Source: SAR202-VII-2 sp965263165 (GTDB lineage Bacteria; Chloroflexota; Dehalococcoidia; Lucifugimonadales; SAR202-VII-2). Taken from it: a stretch of 64,000 nucleotides of DNA. A model generated the notes under the pieces. The model was given only the letters and a program-made list of their open reading frames with translations. It did no database searches and had not been told where the DNA came from. Below, piece by piece: positions 55,150 through 63,128 of this stretch. The first letter of the stretch is position 1. Every line of letters begins with the position of its first letter. The stretch spans positions 992,001 to 1,056,000 of the forward strand of contig OZ253584.1 in the NCBI GenBank assembly GCA_965263165.1, written 5' to 3'. Position numbers and translations under genes: made by a program.

Positions 55150-55398
55150 ATGCCGAACACCGTTGAGGCTCAGAGAAAGAGGCGACTACAACGACGGCGC
55201 TGTGGCGGGTGCGGGGGACAGGCTGAGAAGATGCGGCCGTGGGGCGCCATCGAGATTCCGATCTGTGCCGGCTGTGATGCGCTCCTGCGGACCAGGGCGG
55301 ATGATGGTGGCCACCAAGTCGTCGCCGTCGCTGCAGGACCTCAGCTCCTCGGTGGTGGTGGCCAGCTCGCACCGGCCGCCGTCCTCGAGGACGTCTAG
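55150..55398 (+). CDS. Small zinc-finger-like protein, possibly truncated by an in-frame TAG
   Basis: This 82-residue open frame starts at the ATG at 55150. It has two Cys pairs, RRCGGCGGQAEKMR and IPICAGCDALLRT, which could form one zinc knuckle, and a basic N-terminus (AQRKRRLQRRR). It ends in TAG at 55396-55398, but the same frame continues to 55539 with protein-like, acidic sequence (TSEDLERRREDPEYDNWLRP). It may thus be a decaying longer gene. Real coding status is uncertain. Confidence 0.4.
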   Translation: MPNTVEAQRKRRLQRRRCGGCGGQAEKMRPWGAIEIPICAGCDALLRTRADDGGHQVVAVAAGPQLLGGGGQLAPAAVLEDV

Positions 55399-55849
55399 GA
55401 GCACGTCGAGGCGACGGGCGACGTTGATGCCCTTGGGGAGCCCCCGACCGCGCCGGCACTGACGTCCGAGGACTTGGAGCGCCGCCGCGAGGACCCGGAG
55501 TACGACAACTGGTTGCGGCCCAGGGTCTCTGAGGCTTGAGGACGTCGCCGGCGACGTGGTAGGCCCTGAGCGGCCGCCGCAGGCCGTGGCCAAGCCCCTC
55601 CACGCCTAGCGAGCCCCCGCGGGCCCTCGACCATGCCCTTCATAGCGCCACGTGGAGCCCGTCTTTGAGGTCTGGCCATACTGAGGGTCGGGGAAGATGA
55701 AACGGGCGACCCTGGCCAGCGCCCCCGCAGTCAGAGTAGGCTCTGGCCAACCCCGCGACCGGCGCTGAGGCCCTACCCCACGTCGCCGGCCCGCGCGAAC
55801 TGAGGCCCTGGACGGCCGAGCGAAGGCGCCGCCGATTACTGCCTCGGCC
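55399..55849. other. Non-coding or decayed stretch
   Basis: Very GC-rich. Several frames are open, but none has a convincing start, motif or consistent codon pattern beyond the continuation of the zinc-finger frame to 55539. Probably the remains of island genes. Confidence 0.4.
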
Positions 55850-55939
55850 TCAGTTAGGTCTCCCTGCCAGCGCCGCCTTCATGGCCAGGGTGGCCTTGCC
55901 GCTGCCGTACTCCCCGATGATGAGCGGCTGGTCCCACAT
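55850..55939 (-). pseudogene. N-terminal fragment of an ATPase with Walker A motif
   Basis: This is 29 residues from ATG at 55939 to TGA at 55850-55852. LIIGEYGSGKATLAMKAAL is a P-loop, with Ala where Ser/Thr usually follows GK. It starts just after the conserved leader repeat. Nothing downstream continues it, so it is a stub of a lost ATPase gene or an eroded small gene. Confidence 0.45.
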
Positions 55940-55960
55940 CGACCCTCCCCCCAACCCCCT

Positions 55961-57244
55961 TGTAAAGACCGGAGACATAGTTTACGGGTGTTCGGGGACA
56001 TGATTTACACATCGGGGAGTCGCCTGACTTCCAGGTTCGGCCCGCGTAAGTCCACCTCTGCAATGGGGTGAGTCATGAACCAGACTCCCCATACTCCGTC
56101 TGATGCTGTTGGCCGCAGGGCGACCGGGCATCCCCGCAGCGCTCGCCCCACCTTGAACTCACGGCCCTTGAAGCTCACCCACCCTTCCGCCATCACCTTC
56201 CGGACCAGGTCTCCCTCTCCGTATTCGATCGGCGGGAGGGTCTCAGGGAAGCTCCGCGGGCTCGGCGCATAACGACTGACCGGCGTCGCTAGGTCCAGCG
56301 CCTGATGGGGACGCTCCGTGTTGTACACGCCGCGCCACCGGTCGAACGCCTCCTGGCACGACAGGAGGTCGGCGAAATGCCTGCCCTGCAGCACCTCCGC
56401 CTTCAGTGTCCGGTGGAAGCGCTCCCCCTTGCCTTGCGTTTGCGGGTGATACGGACGCCCGTGGCTCACCCGGACGCCGAGACGCATGAGCCAGACGGTC
56501 AGCGGCGTACGTGGGTGCTCTGCGTCGTTGCCCCACGGGGAGCCGTTGTCCATGAGCATCCGCTCAGGCAGGCCGTAGACGCGGAAGATAGCGCTCAGGC
56601 GTTCCTGCACCGTCTCGGTGCGCTCGTTGGCGCATGCCTGCAGGCCCAAGGCGAAGCGGGAGTGATCGTCCAGGACGGTCAAGGGGTGACACCGGCCGGC
56701 CCCGGTGGGGAAGTGGCCCTTGAAGTCCATCTGCCAAAGGTCGTTGGGCTGGGCGTGCTCGAACCGTTGCCAGTGGTGTGGGGCCCGCTCTCCTGTGGCG
56801 AGCCGGTTGTTCCGGCGCAGGATGGCCGTGATGGTGCTGGGGCTGGGCAAATAGCCGTAACCGCTGTTGTGCAAGACCCTCCGTATCGTGCGGCCTCCCC
56901 AGGTGGGGTGCTCCTCGCGTACCCTTAGGACAGCCAGCTCCAACTCGACCGGCGTCTGGTTCGGTGAGGGGTGCGGGCGGCGGGAGCGCTTGGCGAGGCC
57001 GGCTTCCCCCTCCTGCGCGTAGCGGTCGAGCAGTTGATAGGCGGTCGGGGGCGAGACCCCGTAGCGCCGGCACAGCTCCCGGACGTTTGCTCCCTCTCGC
57101 AGCGCGAGTGCGACGAACTCATGCTTCAGGGACATCGCTGAGGACTCCTTCCAGGGTATGGCGCACCTCCTGCCGACCGGTTGGCGGACACAAGGTGTAA
57201 ATCATGTCCCCGAACAGGTGTATAGGATGTCCCCGGTCTATACA
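55961..57244 (-). mobile_element. IS481-family insertion sequence with 6-bp target duplication
   Basis: This 1284-bp element is flanked by direct repeats CCCCCT (55955-55960 and 57245-57250). Its ends carry two nested inverted repeats: an outer imperfect pair (TGTAAAGACCGGAGACAT against TGTATAGACCGGGGACAT) and an inner perfect 22-bp pair beginning TGTTCGGGGACATG (55989-56010 and 57195-57216). The flanks rejoin into a copy of the conserved leader repeat, which shows the insertion point directly. Confidence 0.88.
56005..57135 (-). CDS. IS481-family transposase
   Basis: This 376-residue intact transposase has an N-terminal helix-turn-helix (VRELCRRYGVSPPTAYQLLDRY) and an rve-type DDE core: Asp in WQMDFKGHF, Asp in MLMDNGSPWG, Glu in QGKGERFHRTLKAE. 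The C-terminus (GEGDLVRKVMAEGWVSFKGR) is typical of the family. Its stop lies within the inner left inverted repeat. Confidence 0.93.
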   Translation of the reverse strand: MSLKHEFVALALREGANVRELCRRYGVSPPTAYQLLDRYAQEGEAGLAKRSRRPHPSPNQTPVELELAVLRVREEHPTWGGRTIRRVLHNSGYGYLPSPSTITAILRRNNRLATGERAPHHWQRFEHAQPNDLWQMDFKGHFPTGAGRCHPLTVLDDHSRFALGLQACANERTETVQERLSAIFRVYGLPERMLMDNGSPWGNDAEHPRTPLTVWLMRLGVRVSHGRPYHPQTQGKGERFHRTLKAEVLQGRHFADLLSCQEAFDRWRGVYNTERPHQALDLATPVSRYAPSPRSFPETLPPIEYGEGDLVRKVMAEGWVSFKGREFKVGRALRGCPVALRPTASDGVWGVWFMTHPIAEVDLRGPNLEVRRLPDV

Positions 57245-57250
57245 CCCCCT

Positions 57251-57330
57251 GTAAGGGGATGGTTTGGCCGGCTATTTCCGATTCCCTCTTATTCCGATTC
57301 CCTCTTATCCCACATTTCCCATATCAACCC
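57251..57330 (-). repeat. Conserved leader repeat, copy interrupted by the IS481 element
   Basis: This is the upstream part of the leader. Read on the minus strand it has ATAAGAGGGAATCGG twice in tandem, then AAATAGCCGGCCAAACCATC and CCCTTAC. The downstream part (about 55925-55960, ending GGGTCGATGTG) lies on the other side of the insertion element. Joined, they match the copies at 62227 and 62569 over about 68 bp. Confidence 0.8.
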
Positions 57331-57465
57331 TGCATGGCGTGCCGTAATCAGCAACAGAACTACCGATGTAGCCGGATAGCAGAGCACAGTGGTTATCATG
57401 AGTGCTAGACTGGTCGTGTTCGACTACTTTAGCTCTTGATAACGTACCCACTCTGGAGGCACCCA

Positions 57466-58785
57466 ATGGGTGAAAGCACAAACCCCCGCACCACGCTCCG
57501 TTTCGACCGCCGTATACGGTTGGAGTTCACGGCGCTACCATCACCTCGGACGCCGGGCTGCTGGCCTGCCGCGAGTTGGATGATGCACTGGGACTGACGG
57601 AGACGGCGGATGAATGTCTGCAGGAGAGTCGGGGCGGTCGTAACGTGCAGCACTGATTGGTGGGTCTTCTCAGGCAGTCGGTGTACAGTCGTCTGGCAGG
57701 CTACGAGGATACCAACGATGCTGAACGGTTGGCCGACGATCCGACGATGCGGATAGTCGTTGGAGACCGAGGCATAGACAGACCAGCGGCCAGCACCAAC
57801 ACCATGAGCCGGTTCGAGACCGAGGTGCTCACCCAAGACGGCAACGTGGAGGGGTTGGGCCGACTGAACGCTAAGTCGGTGGATGGAGCTATGTCCCGCA
57901 CGCCGCACCGGCGGGTGATCTTGGACATGGACAGTTCGGAGAGTCCGGTACATGGAGAACAGGAGGGAGCATCGTACAACGGTCACTTTGGGAGCACGTG
58001 CTATCACCCTTTGTTCGTGTTCAACCAGTTCGGGGACTGCGAGGGGGCGATGCTCCGTGCGGGGAACGTACATAGCGCGCACAGGTGGCGTGATGTATTG
58101 GATCCGATCCTGTCCCGCTACGGGGCGACAGGAGTGCGACGGTACTTTCGCGCCGACGCCGCATTCGCTATATGAGTACCTGGAGGAGCGGCGTGTCTTC
58201 TACGCCATACGGCTGCCGAGCAACAAAGTGCTACAATACGAGATCGCTCCACTGCTGATACGACCTGTGGGGAGGCCGCCGAAGCGTCCAGTGATCCTAT
58301 ACGACGACTTTTGGTATCGTGCCGGGAGTTGAGACCGCGCTCGACGTGTGGTGGCCAAGGTGGAGTGGCATAGGGGAGAGCTGTTCCCTCGGGTGGGCTT
58401 CATCGTCACGAACATGACGGCTGGCCCCGAAGGAGTGGTGCGATTCTACAATGGTCGCGGGACGGCCGAGCAGTGGATCAAAGAGGGGAAGTACGCGCTG
58501 AACTGGACTCGGCTGTCGTGCCATCGGTTCGTGGCCAACCGGGTGAGACTGTCTCTGTTCGTCTTGGCGTACAACCTTGGGAACTTCCTTCGCTGATTAT
58601 GCCTGCCCAAGGCGGTCAGGCACTGGTCGCTGCGGAGCGTGCAGGTCAAGCTGATCAAGATGGGAGGCCGTTTGGTGCGACACTCCCGGCGATTGATCTT
58701 TCAGTTGTCCGAGGTGTCGGTTCCTCAACAGTTGTTCCAGGGAGTGTCGGATCGCATCGGCCAGTTATCGCCGGCGCCAAGTTGA
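57466..58785 (+). pseudogene. Decayed IS1380-family transposase
   Basis: From MGESTNPRTTLRFDRRIRLEF to IGQLSPAPS the pieces match an IS1380-type transposase of about 440 residues. The frame is broken by an early shift near 57530, another near 58160-58170, and in-frame TGA codons at about 57655 (before LVGLLRQSVYSRL), at 58330-58332 (after FWYRAGS) and near 58595 (after YNLGNFLR). The TGAs stand where Arg or Trp would be expected, which fits C-to-T or G-to-A transitions. Recognisable blocks include LAGYEDTNDAERLADDP, VRFYNGRGTAEQWIKEGK and LSCHRFVANRVRLSLF. It cannot make an active protein. Confidence 0.85.
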
Positions 58786-58902
58786 GGGAGGGCACAACCA
58801 CGATCTTGCCAAGAGGAGAGCGCTCCAGGGAGTCGGCTTGTCTTCAATGCGCTTTCACCCCACTGGCAGGGGACACGAAGACGATGAAGACGGACAAGAA
58901 GC

Positions 58903-59088
58903 ATGGTTCACGGCGAGAATCGCATCCCTTATCGGATAGATCGGAGATTGAGTGGCCTTGCAGGACCTGACTATGATGCTACCATCTCGTTTGGGCTGCC
59001 CCTTGAGCCTGAAGACTCCCAATATGGGGAATCCCGGTTTACACTCCCAGCCGACATCAATCTCGAGGGAGATGAAGAGTGCGAGTAG
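58903..59088 (+). CDS. Small hypothetical protein
   Basis: This 61-residue acidic protein (PYRIDRRLSGLAG, LPLEPEDSQYGESRF, LPADINLEGDEECE) has no recognised family. Its stop overlaps the GTG of the next small gene, as in an operon, and base composition falls to that of the lipoprotein genes downstream. Confidence 0.4.
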   Translation: MVHGENRIPYRIDRRLSGLAGPDYDATISFGLPLEPEDSQYGESRFTLPADINLEGDEECE

Positions 59089-59186
59089 CGACGTTAATTT
59101 TAGGGCTCTTCGCCTCGCTTGGCGTATTCGCACAGTCTTGCGCTGTAGGGTTCACTAGCTCTATTGGAGAATCTTTTGGCGACTAG
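59079..59186 (+). CDS. Short lipoprotein-like peptide
   Basis: This 35-residue frame from GTG at 59079 has a hydrophobic segment LILGLFASLGVFA ending in QSCAVGF, which resembles a signal peptide with lipobox. GAGGGAG lies about eight bases upstream. It is too short to assign and overlaps both the preceding stop and the following ribosome site. Confidence 0.35.
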   Translation: MRVATLILGLFASLGVFAQSCAVGFTSSIGESFGD

Positions 59187-59189
59187 GAG

Positions 59190-59444
59190 ATGACGGCTTC
59201 CGCAGAAAGTCTATCTGCCGGTGCGGGCAGCGGCTACCTCGCTGGCATACTTGGACTGATTGCGTCTGGAGTAGCTTTTCAGCGACCTCGTGCTGGGGCC
59301 GTCCTGTTTGGTGCCGCTGCTGCTATTGCAATTTTCTCTGGCGTAGGGTCGGCTTTCGGAGACCTAGTCGCCTGGGGTTTTCTGTTCGCTATTTGTTCTC
59401 TGCTTAGCTTCCTAAGCAAGCATCGAAGTACGCCCACACCCTGA
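59190..59444 (+). CDS. Small membrane protein
   Basis: This 84-residue protein has about three hydrophobic segments (YLAGILGLIASGVAF, AGAVLFGAAAAIAIF, LVAWGFLFAICSLLSF) and a polar C-terminus. The ATG at 59190 follows AGGAG without a gap, so translation may depend on coupling to the short gene upstream. No recognised family. Confidence 0.5.
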   Translation: MTASAESLSAGAGSGYLAGILGLIASGVAFQRPRAGAVLFGAAAAIAIFSGVGSAFGDLVAWGFLFAICSLLSFLSKHRSTPTP

Positions 59445-59459
59445 GAGTACGTGGAAATA

Positions 59460-60137
59460 ATGCGATATCAAATAAAAACGTCTACTGCCTTCCTGTCCCT
59501 CGCTATACTTGGCCTGATTGTGGCGGCTTGCAGCACTCCTGATCCTACAGCCGGCCCAACCTCTACGCCTACTCCCGCTCCCACGTGGACGCCTACTCCT
59601 ACCCCTACTCCGGCTCCCACGTGGACGCCCACTCCTGGCCCAACCGCTACTCCCATTCCGACTGCTACTCCCACCTCTATTCCGTTGGGACGCCAGGACA
59701 ATCCGATACCTCTAGGCGAACCTGCTCTTGTGGAATTCGAGAGCATCCTAAGTGACAGCAACCTATGGCGAATTACCGTCAACAGCATCAATCCGGATGC
59801 ATATGAAGCTCTACGGCCCCCATACATGCGAAATGCTCTGCCTACTGGTTATCAAGCAGTTCTCGTGGATATTACCGCACTAAATGCAGGATCTACGCCC
59901 GCAAGACTCGGGGCATCTAGTTTCAAGTCGATAGGCGATGTTGGGTTGAGAGTCTATGGCGGCTATGACGCTGCGTGTGGCTTCGGCATTGAAGGACTCT
60001 TGCCTGACGCTGAGATCTTCCCCGGTGGGCAGATTACCGGTGGAGCTTGCTGGATAGTCCGCTCAGATGATGTCGCCTCGTTGAAAATGTTCGCTGAGGC
60101 AGGGGGCCGGGTTTGGTTCTCTTTGCATCGAGAGTGA
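59460..60137 (+). CDS. Lipoprotein with Thr-Pro linker and C-terminal domain of unknown function
   Basis: This is a protein of about 225 residues. The signal peptide KTSTAFLSLAILGLIVAAC ends in a lipobox, then a linker of TPTP/APTWTP repeats (about residues 27-72) lifts a globular domain (QDNPIPLGEPALVEFES, GYQAVLVDITALNAGS, GGQITGGACWIVRSDD) off the membrane. The domain pattern is like the DUF4352/telokin-like beta folds of secreted proteins. The start is ATG at 59460; a GTG at 59451 is possible. GC content is clearly lower than in the backbone. The signal and linker style match the next gene. Confidence 0.75.
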   Translation: MRYQIKTSTAFLSLAILGLIVAACSTPDPTAGPTSTPTPAPTWTPTPTPTPAPTWTPTPGPTATPIPTATPTSIPLGRQDNPIPLGEPALVEFESILSDSNLWRITVNSINPDAYEALRPPYMRNALPTGYQAVLVDITALNAGSTPARLGASSFKSIGDVGLRVYGGYDAACGFGIEGLLPDAEIFPGGQITGGACWIVRSDDVASLKMFAEAGGRVWFSLHRE

Positions 60138-60218
60138 CGAACCGAATTGAGAACTCACAGCGTCGACGGGCAATAAGCTCTCGGAGGCCAAGCGTCTTGC
60201 AGAAGGTGCGAAAAGTTA

Positions 60219-61589
60219 ATGCGGACTCAAGCAAAAATATCCATCGCCTTTCTTTTTGTCGCCATCATCGGCTCGATTGTGGCGGCCTGCAGCGCCCCTG
60301 AGCCTACGCCCGATCCGATCCACGCGCCTACTCCGGCTCCAACCTGGACGCCTACTCCCACTCCGACTCCGGTTCCAACCTGGACGCCTACGCCTACGCC
60401 CACTCCCGACCCTACCGCTACTCCTCTGCCTGCGCCAACTGCGACGCCTACGCCTACGCCTACTCCGACCGCTATGCCTACGCCTACGCCGACTCCAACC
60501 CCGACCGCTACGCCTACTCCTACTCCTACTCCTACTCCAACCCCGACTCCAACCCCGACCGCTACGCCTACGCCCACTCCCGACCCGAGCGGCCGCTGGC
60601 AAATTGGAACGCATGAGGACGTACTGACCGGAGGCCGCTTGCCTGCAGCCAACCTCAGCCCTGTTGGCGCTAGCGACGGTGGAACTACACTGACAGTGCG
60701 CTGTACGAGTGGGAACGAGTTGGCTGTATCCATCAATTGGGAAGAATTTGCCTTTGTAATAGGCACTTACAGCGATCCCAGAAAAGCTCCTGTCCGATAT
60801 TCCCTGGACGGGACTGAACATTTAGGCTGGTGGTCAATTGTAGACTACGATAAGTCTCTGGTTCCGCCAGAAGATTTGCAAACAGTGTTAACTCAATTGT
60901 TAGACGCCACAGTCGCGGGGTTTCAAGTCTACGACTATAACGACTGGGACTCCGCGGCCAATCCAGAGGCATGGGCCAGGTTCGAGGTTTCAGGGCTGAA
61001 ATGGGTGATGAGCCAGTTGCCGTGCTCAGTGTCCCCAAAGTGGGTTACTCTGTCTGCCGCCAAGGCAGCGTTGACCAGAGTTGAGGTCCACGACGCTGGG
61101 GGGTCTGGCGTGGTGGTAAAGGAAGGCGACGGTCGCTCTCAGATAATCACTGCTTGGCACGTAGTTGAATCCTACTGTACCGACGTTGGACAGTGTGTCG
61201 GCGTCAGCGTTGTACATGACGGTAAAAGGCATCATGCTCGATTGCTAAGGCACAACGCGCAAGAGGATATTGCGCTGCTAAGCATAGAGGTCGAACTACC
61301 GGTAATTCCACTGGCGACTGAAACTCCATCGCTGGAAAGCCCCGTAACAAACATCGGACTACCTGGAGGGGAATATGATTTCCAATACAACGAGGGAATC
61401 ATAGTCGGCTACGATGGTTGCTCGTTCAGTGCCTGTCTGCGAACGAATGCCAAAGCATGGTCCGGCTTCAGCGGCGGGGCGCTCATTAATGAAAATGGCG
61501 AGCTAGTAGGCGTCATCAGTGAGGGTTGGAGGGGCTCATACTACTCAAACGCAGTGAGTGTGGCTGCGGTCAAGCGTTTGCTGGAATAA
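60219..61589 (+). CDS. Lipoprotein with Thr-Pro linker and trypsin-like serine protease domain
   Basis: This is a 456-residue protein. The signal peptide ISIAFLFVAIIGSIVAAC ends in a lipobox, then about 95 residues of TPTP-type repeats (60290-60590). The C-terminal third is a trypsin/HtrA-like protease with the full triad: His in ITAWHVVES, Asp in AQEDIALLS, Ser in WSGFSGGALINENG. It has no PDZ domain. The middle part (GASDGGTTLTVRCTSGNELAV) resembles a binding domain. The ATG at 60219 follows GAAAAGTTA. Surface-exposed proteolysis is likely; the target is unknown. Confidence 0.85.
   Translation: MRTQAKISIAFLFVAIIGSIVAACSAPEPTPDPIHAPTPAPTWTPTPTPTPVPTWTPTPTPTPDPTATPLPAPTATPTPTPTPTAMPTPTPTPTPTATPTPTPTPTPTPTPTPTATPTPTPDPSGRWQIGTHEDVLTGGRLPAANLSPVGASDGGTTLTVRCTSGNELAVSINWEEFAFVIGTYSDPRKAPVRYSLDGTEHLGWWSIVDYDKSLVPPEDLQTVLTQLLDATVAGFQVYDYNDWDSAANPEAWARFEVSGLKWVMSQLPCSVSPKWVTLSAAKAALTRVEVHDAGGSGVVVKEGDGRSQIITAWHVVESYCTDVGQCVGVSVVHDGKRHHARLLRHNAQEDIALLSIEVELPVIPLATETPSLESPVTNIGLPGGEYDFQYNEGIIVGYDGCSFSACLRTNAKAWSGFSGGALINENGELVGVISEGWRGSYYSNAVSVAAVKRLLE
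60300..60590 (+). repeat. Thr-Pro coding minisatellite
   Basis: The linker of the protease gene consists of degenerate six-base units of the CCTACG/CCTACT/CCGACT kind over about 290 bp. Such tracts expand and contract easily. A shorter version (about 59560-59680) is in the preceding lipoprotein gene. Confidence 0.8.
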
Positions 61590-62226
61590 CCGACTCCCCC
61601 CTCCAGCGCCCCCCCAGCCAGTCGCGTAGCCCCCTTTACAAAAGCAACTCCGCCCCGCCGTCCTCGCTACGTCGGAGAGGCCCGCCAGCCAGAGGCCCGG
61701 GGCCGACGATGGCAAACGACGTCCGCCACCAGCGCGATGCGGTTGGACGCCGCGGGCGCGCATCGCTCCCACACAACCCCTCCTGTCGTAGCCCTTGTCC
61801 GCGCCGATGGTCTGGGGGGAGACGCACCGGCCAACGACTTGGCCGAGCTTGGCCTGCCGCTCTGCGACGGCTGAAGCCGGGCGGCCTCTCCGTAGCGCGC
61901 GTGTAGTGCGAACGTCTGTTTGGGGTTACAATGGGGGAAAGCGCGTTGACATCAATCGGGCCACCAGCAGCAACGGGATCGGGTTCAATCTTGGGTGCGC
62001 TCTTCCTGGTTTGGTAATCAATCCAGATCGCCCCGAGATGATCTCTCAGGAGCATTCAGGCCTCGCGGCAGTGGTTCCTATCGATGCAATGCAGGAGGCT
62101 ACCTCTCGCGGTATTGCGGCCAGCAACTATGTGCAGGACGCGACGCCTCAGCGTCTGAGGTCAGATACAGAGTGGGATGGGGCCCATGGCCACTGTCACC
62201 AAGGCCGCCACCGCGGGAAATCCGCC
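61590..62226. other. Non-coding stretch with a transposase remnant
   Basis: Apart from the IS5-like remnant I see no gene, RNA or clear regulatory signal in this stretch, which lies between the protease gene and the duplicated 280-bp unit. Confidence 0.5.
61690..61885 (-). pseudogene. Remnant of an IS5-type transposase
   Basis: On the minus strand a short piece reads SAVAERQAKLGQVVG, then QTIGADKGYDRR and MRARGVQPHRA, matching the region around the second catalytic Asp of IS5-family transposases (normally GADKxYDxxxFV...RGVxPHVA). The rest is missing and the frame is not intact. Confidence 0.45.
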
Positions 62227-62509
62227 ATTATATAAGAGGGAATTGGAAATAGACCGCCAAACCATTCCCTTATAGGGGGTTGGGGGGGTAGTCGATGTGA
62301 GGCCAACGGATGCCGCCACTCCTCTATGACCCGCCCGAGCTGCACGAGGACGCCGCTAGGGTAGACCCGCCCATGTCCGCATGGCCCGGCGCCATGCGGA
62401 CGCCACAGGATGTGATGGCGGCGTGCGGCGACTGCTGAGACTGGTTCCGGTATGGGCCCCGCTACGAGGCGTATCTCCGGTGCTGGAATGAGTGGGCGGG
62501 CGCGCCCGC
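62227..62509 (+). repeat. 280-bp direct repeat, copy 1 (leader plus small frame)
   Basis: It begins with the conserved leader (ATTATATAAGAGGGAATTGG to GTCGATGTG) and runs to GGGCGGGCGCGCCCG. After the leader, ATG at 62310 opens a 42-codon frame (MPPLLYDPPELHEDAARVDP) ending in TGA at 62436-62438, while the same frame continues with FRYGPRYEAYLRCWNEWAG. A near-identical unit starts 342 bp downstream. It may be a small mobile unit or a duplicated decayed island gene. Confidence 0.8.
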
Positions 62510-62568
62510 CTCGCCCGCCTCCCGTTCATACCAGGGATGGTGGTGGTGGCACCTTTGAAACCCTGCAT

Positions 62569-62850
62569 ATTATATAAGAGGGAATGGGAAATAGACCGCC
62601 AAACCATCCCCTTATAGGGGGATGGGGGTTGGTCGATGTGAGGCCAACGGATGCCGCCACTCCTCTATGACCCGCCCGAGCTGCACGAGGACGCCGCTAG
62701 GGTAGACCCGCCCATGTCCGCATGGCCCGGCGCCATGCGGACGCCACAGGATGTGTGATGGCGGCGTGCGGTACCCCCGCGACCGGTTCCGGTGTGGGCG
62801 CCGCTACGAGGCGTATCTCCGGTGCTGGAATGAGTGGGCGGGCGCGCCCG
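62569..62850 (+). repeat. 280-bp direct repeat, copy 2
   Basis: This is the second unit, almost identical to copy 1. Its leader hairpin is perfect (62604-62625). It carries a two-base TG insertion at about 62753-62756 that shifts the frame, so the downstream part (RYEAYLRCWNEWAGAP) is read from another start (62751). Neither copy therefore has a complete frame. Confidence 0.8.
62604..62625 (+). promoter_or_regulatory. Conserved hairpin in the leader repeat
   Basis: CCATCCCC (62604-62611) and GGGGATGG (62618-62625) form an 8-bp stem with loop TTATAG, about 11 bases before the leader's ATGTG. The copy at 62227 and the one split by IS481 keep the stem with one T-T mismatch, and the former has a T-G wobble. 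A translational or transcriptional control element is possible. Confidence 0.5.
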
Positions 62851-62968
62851 ATGTGAGCGGGCGCGCCACTACCCAAAGAGCCGCCCCGGCAACCGCCAAC
62901 GCTTTCCTGACCAAGGCTCTCCCTCCCTTTTACCCTCTACCGCGCTCCACTCCCCGGCCGCCATCGGA

Positions 62969-63076
62969 TCAGCCGGCGAAGTAGATCCTGACGACCGCTA
63001 TCGCCTCTTCCTTGCTCATGACGCCATTGAAGTAGTCGACGGCCGCCGCAACGGCCTCGTCCCGGTCGATGGCCTT
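62969..63076 (-). pseudogene. C-terminal stub of a secreted protein (dockerin-like tail)
   Basis: About 36 residues, from KAIDRDEAVAAAVDYF to VVRIYFAG and the stop codon. An EF-hand/dockerin-like ending of this type (DRDEAV, DYFNG, YFAG stop) is common at the C-termini of secreted Chloroflexota proteins. The upstream sequence on this strand has no related domain and runs into the RNase D gene start, so only the tail remains. Confidence 0.55.
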
Positions 63077-63128
63077 GGACGGCACTGGAATTAGACTGGG
63101 CAACCACTTATGTCTTACGCTACTGACT

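Noticed and set aside
57600..58620. In-frame TGA codons in the IS1380 gene considered as selenocysteine or recoded Trp
   Set aside because: Two of the three are at expected Arg positions and there are frameshifts as well, so decay explains them better.
61526..62252. Open frames of 85-146 codons on the plus strand after the protease gene
   Set aside because: No motif, no ribosome site and mixed overlap with an IS5-like remnant on the other strand.
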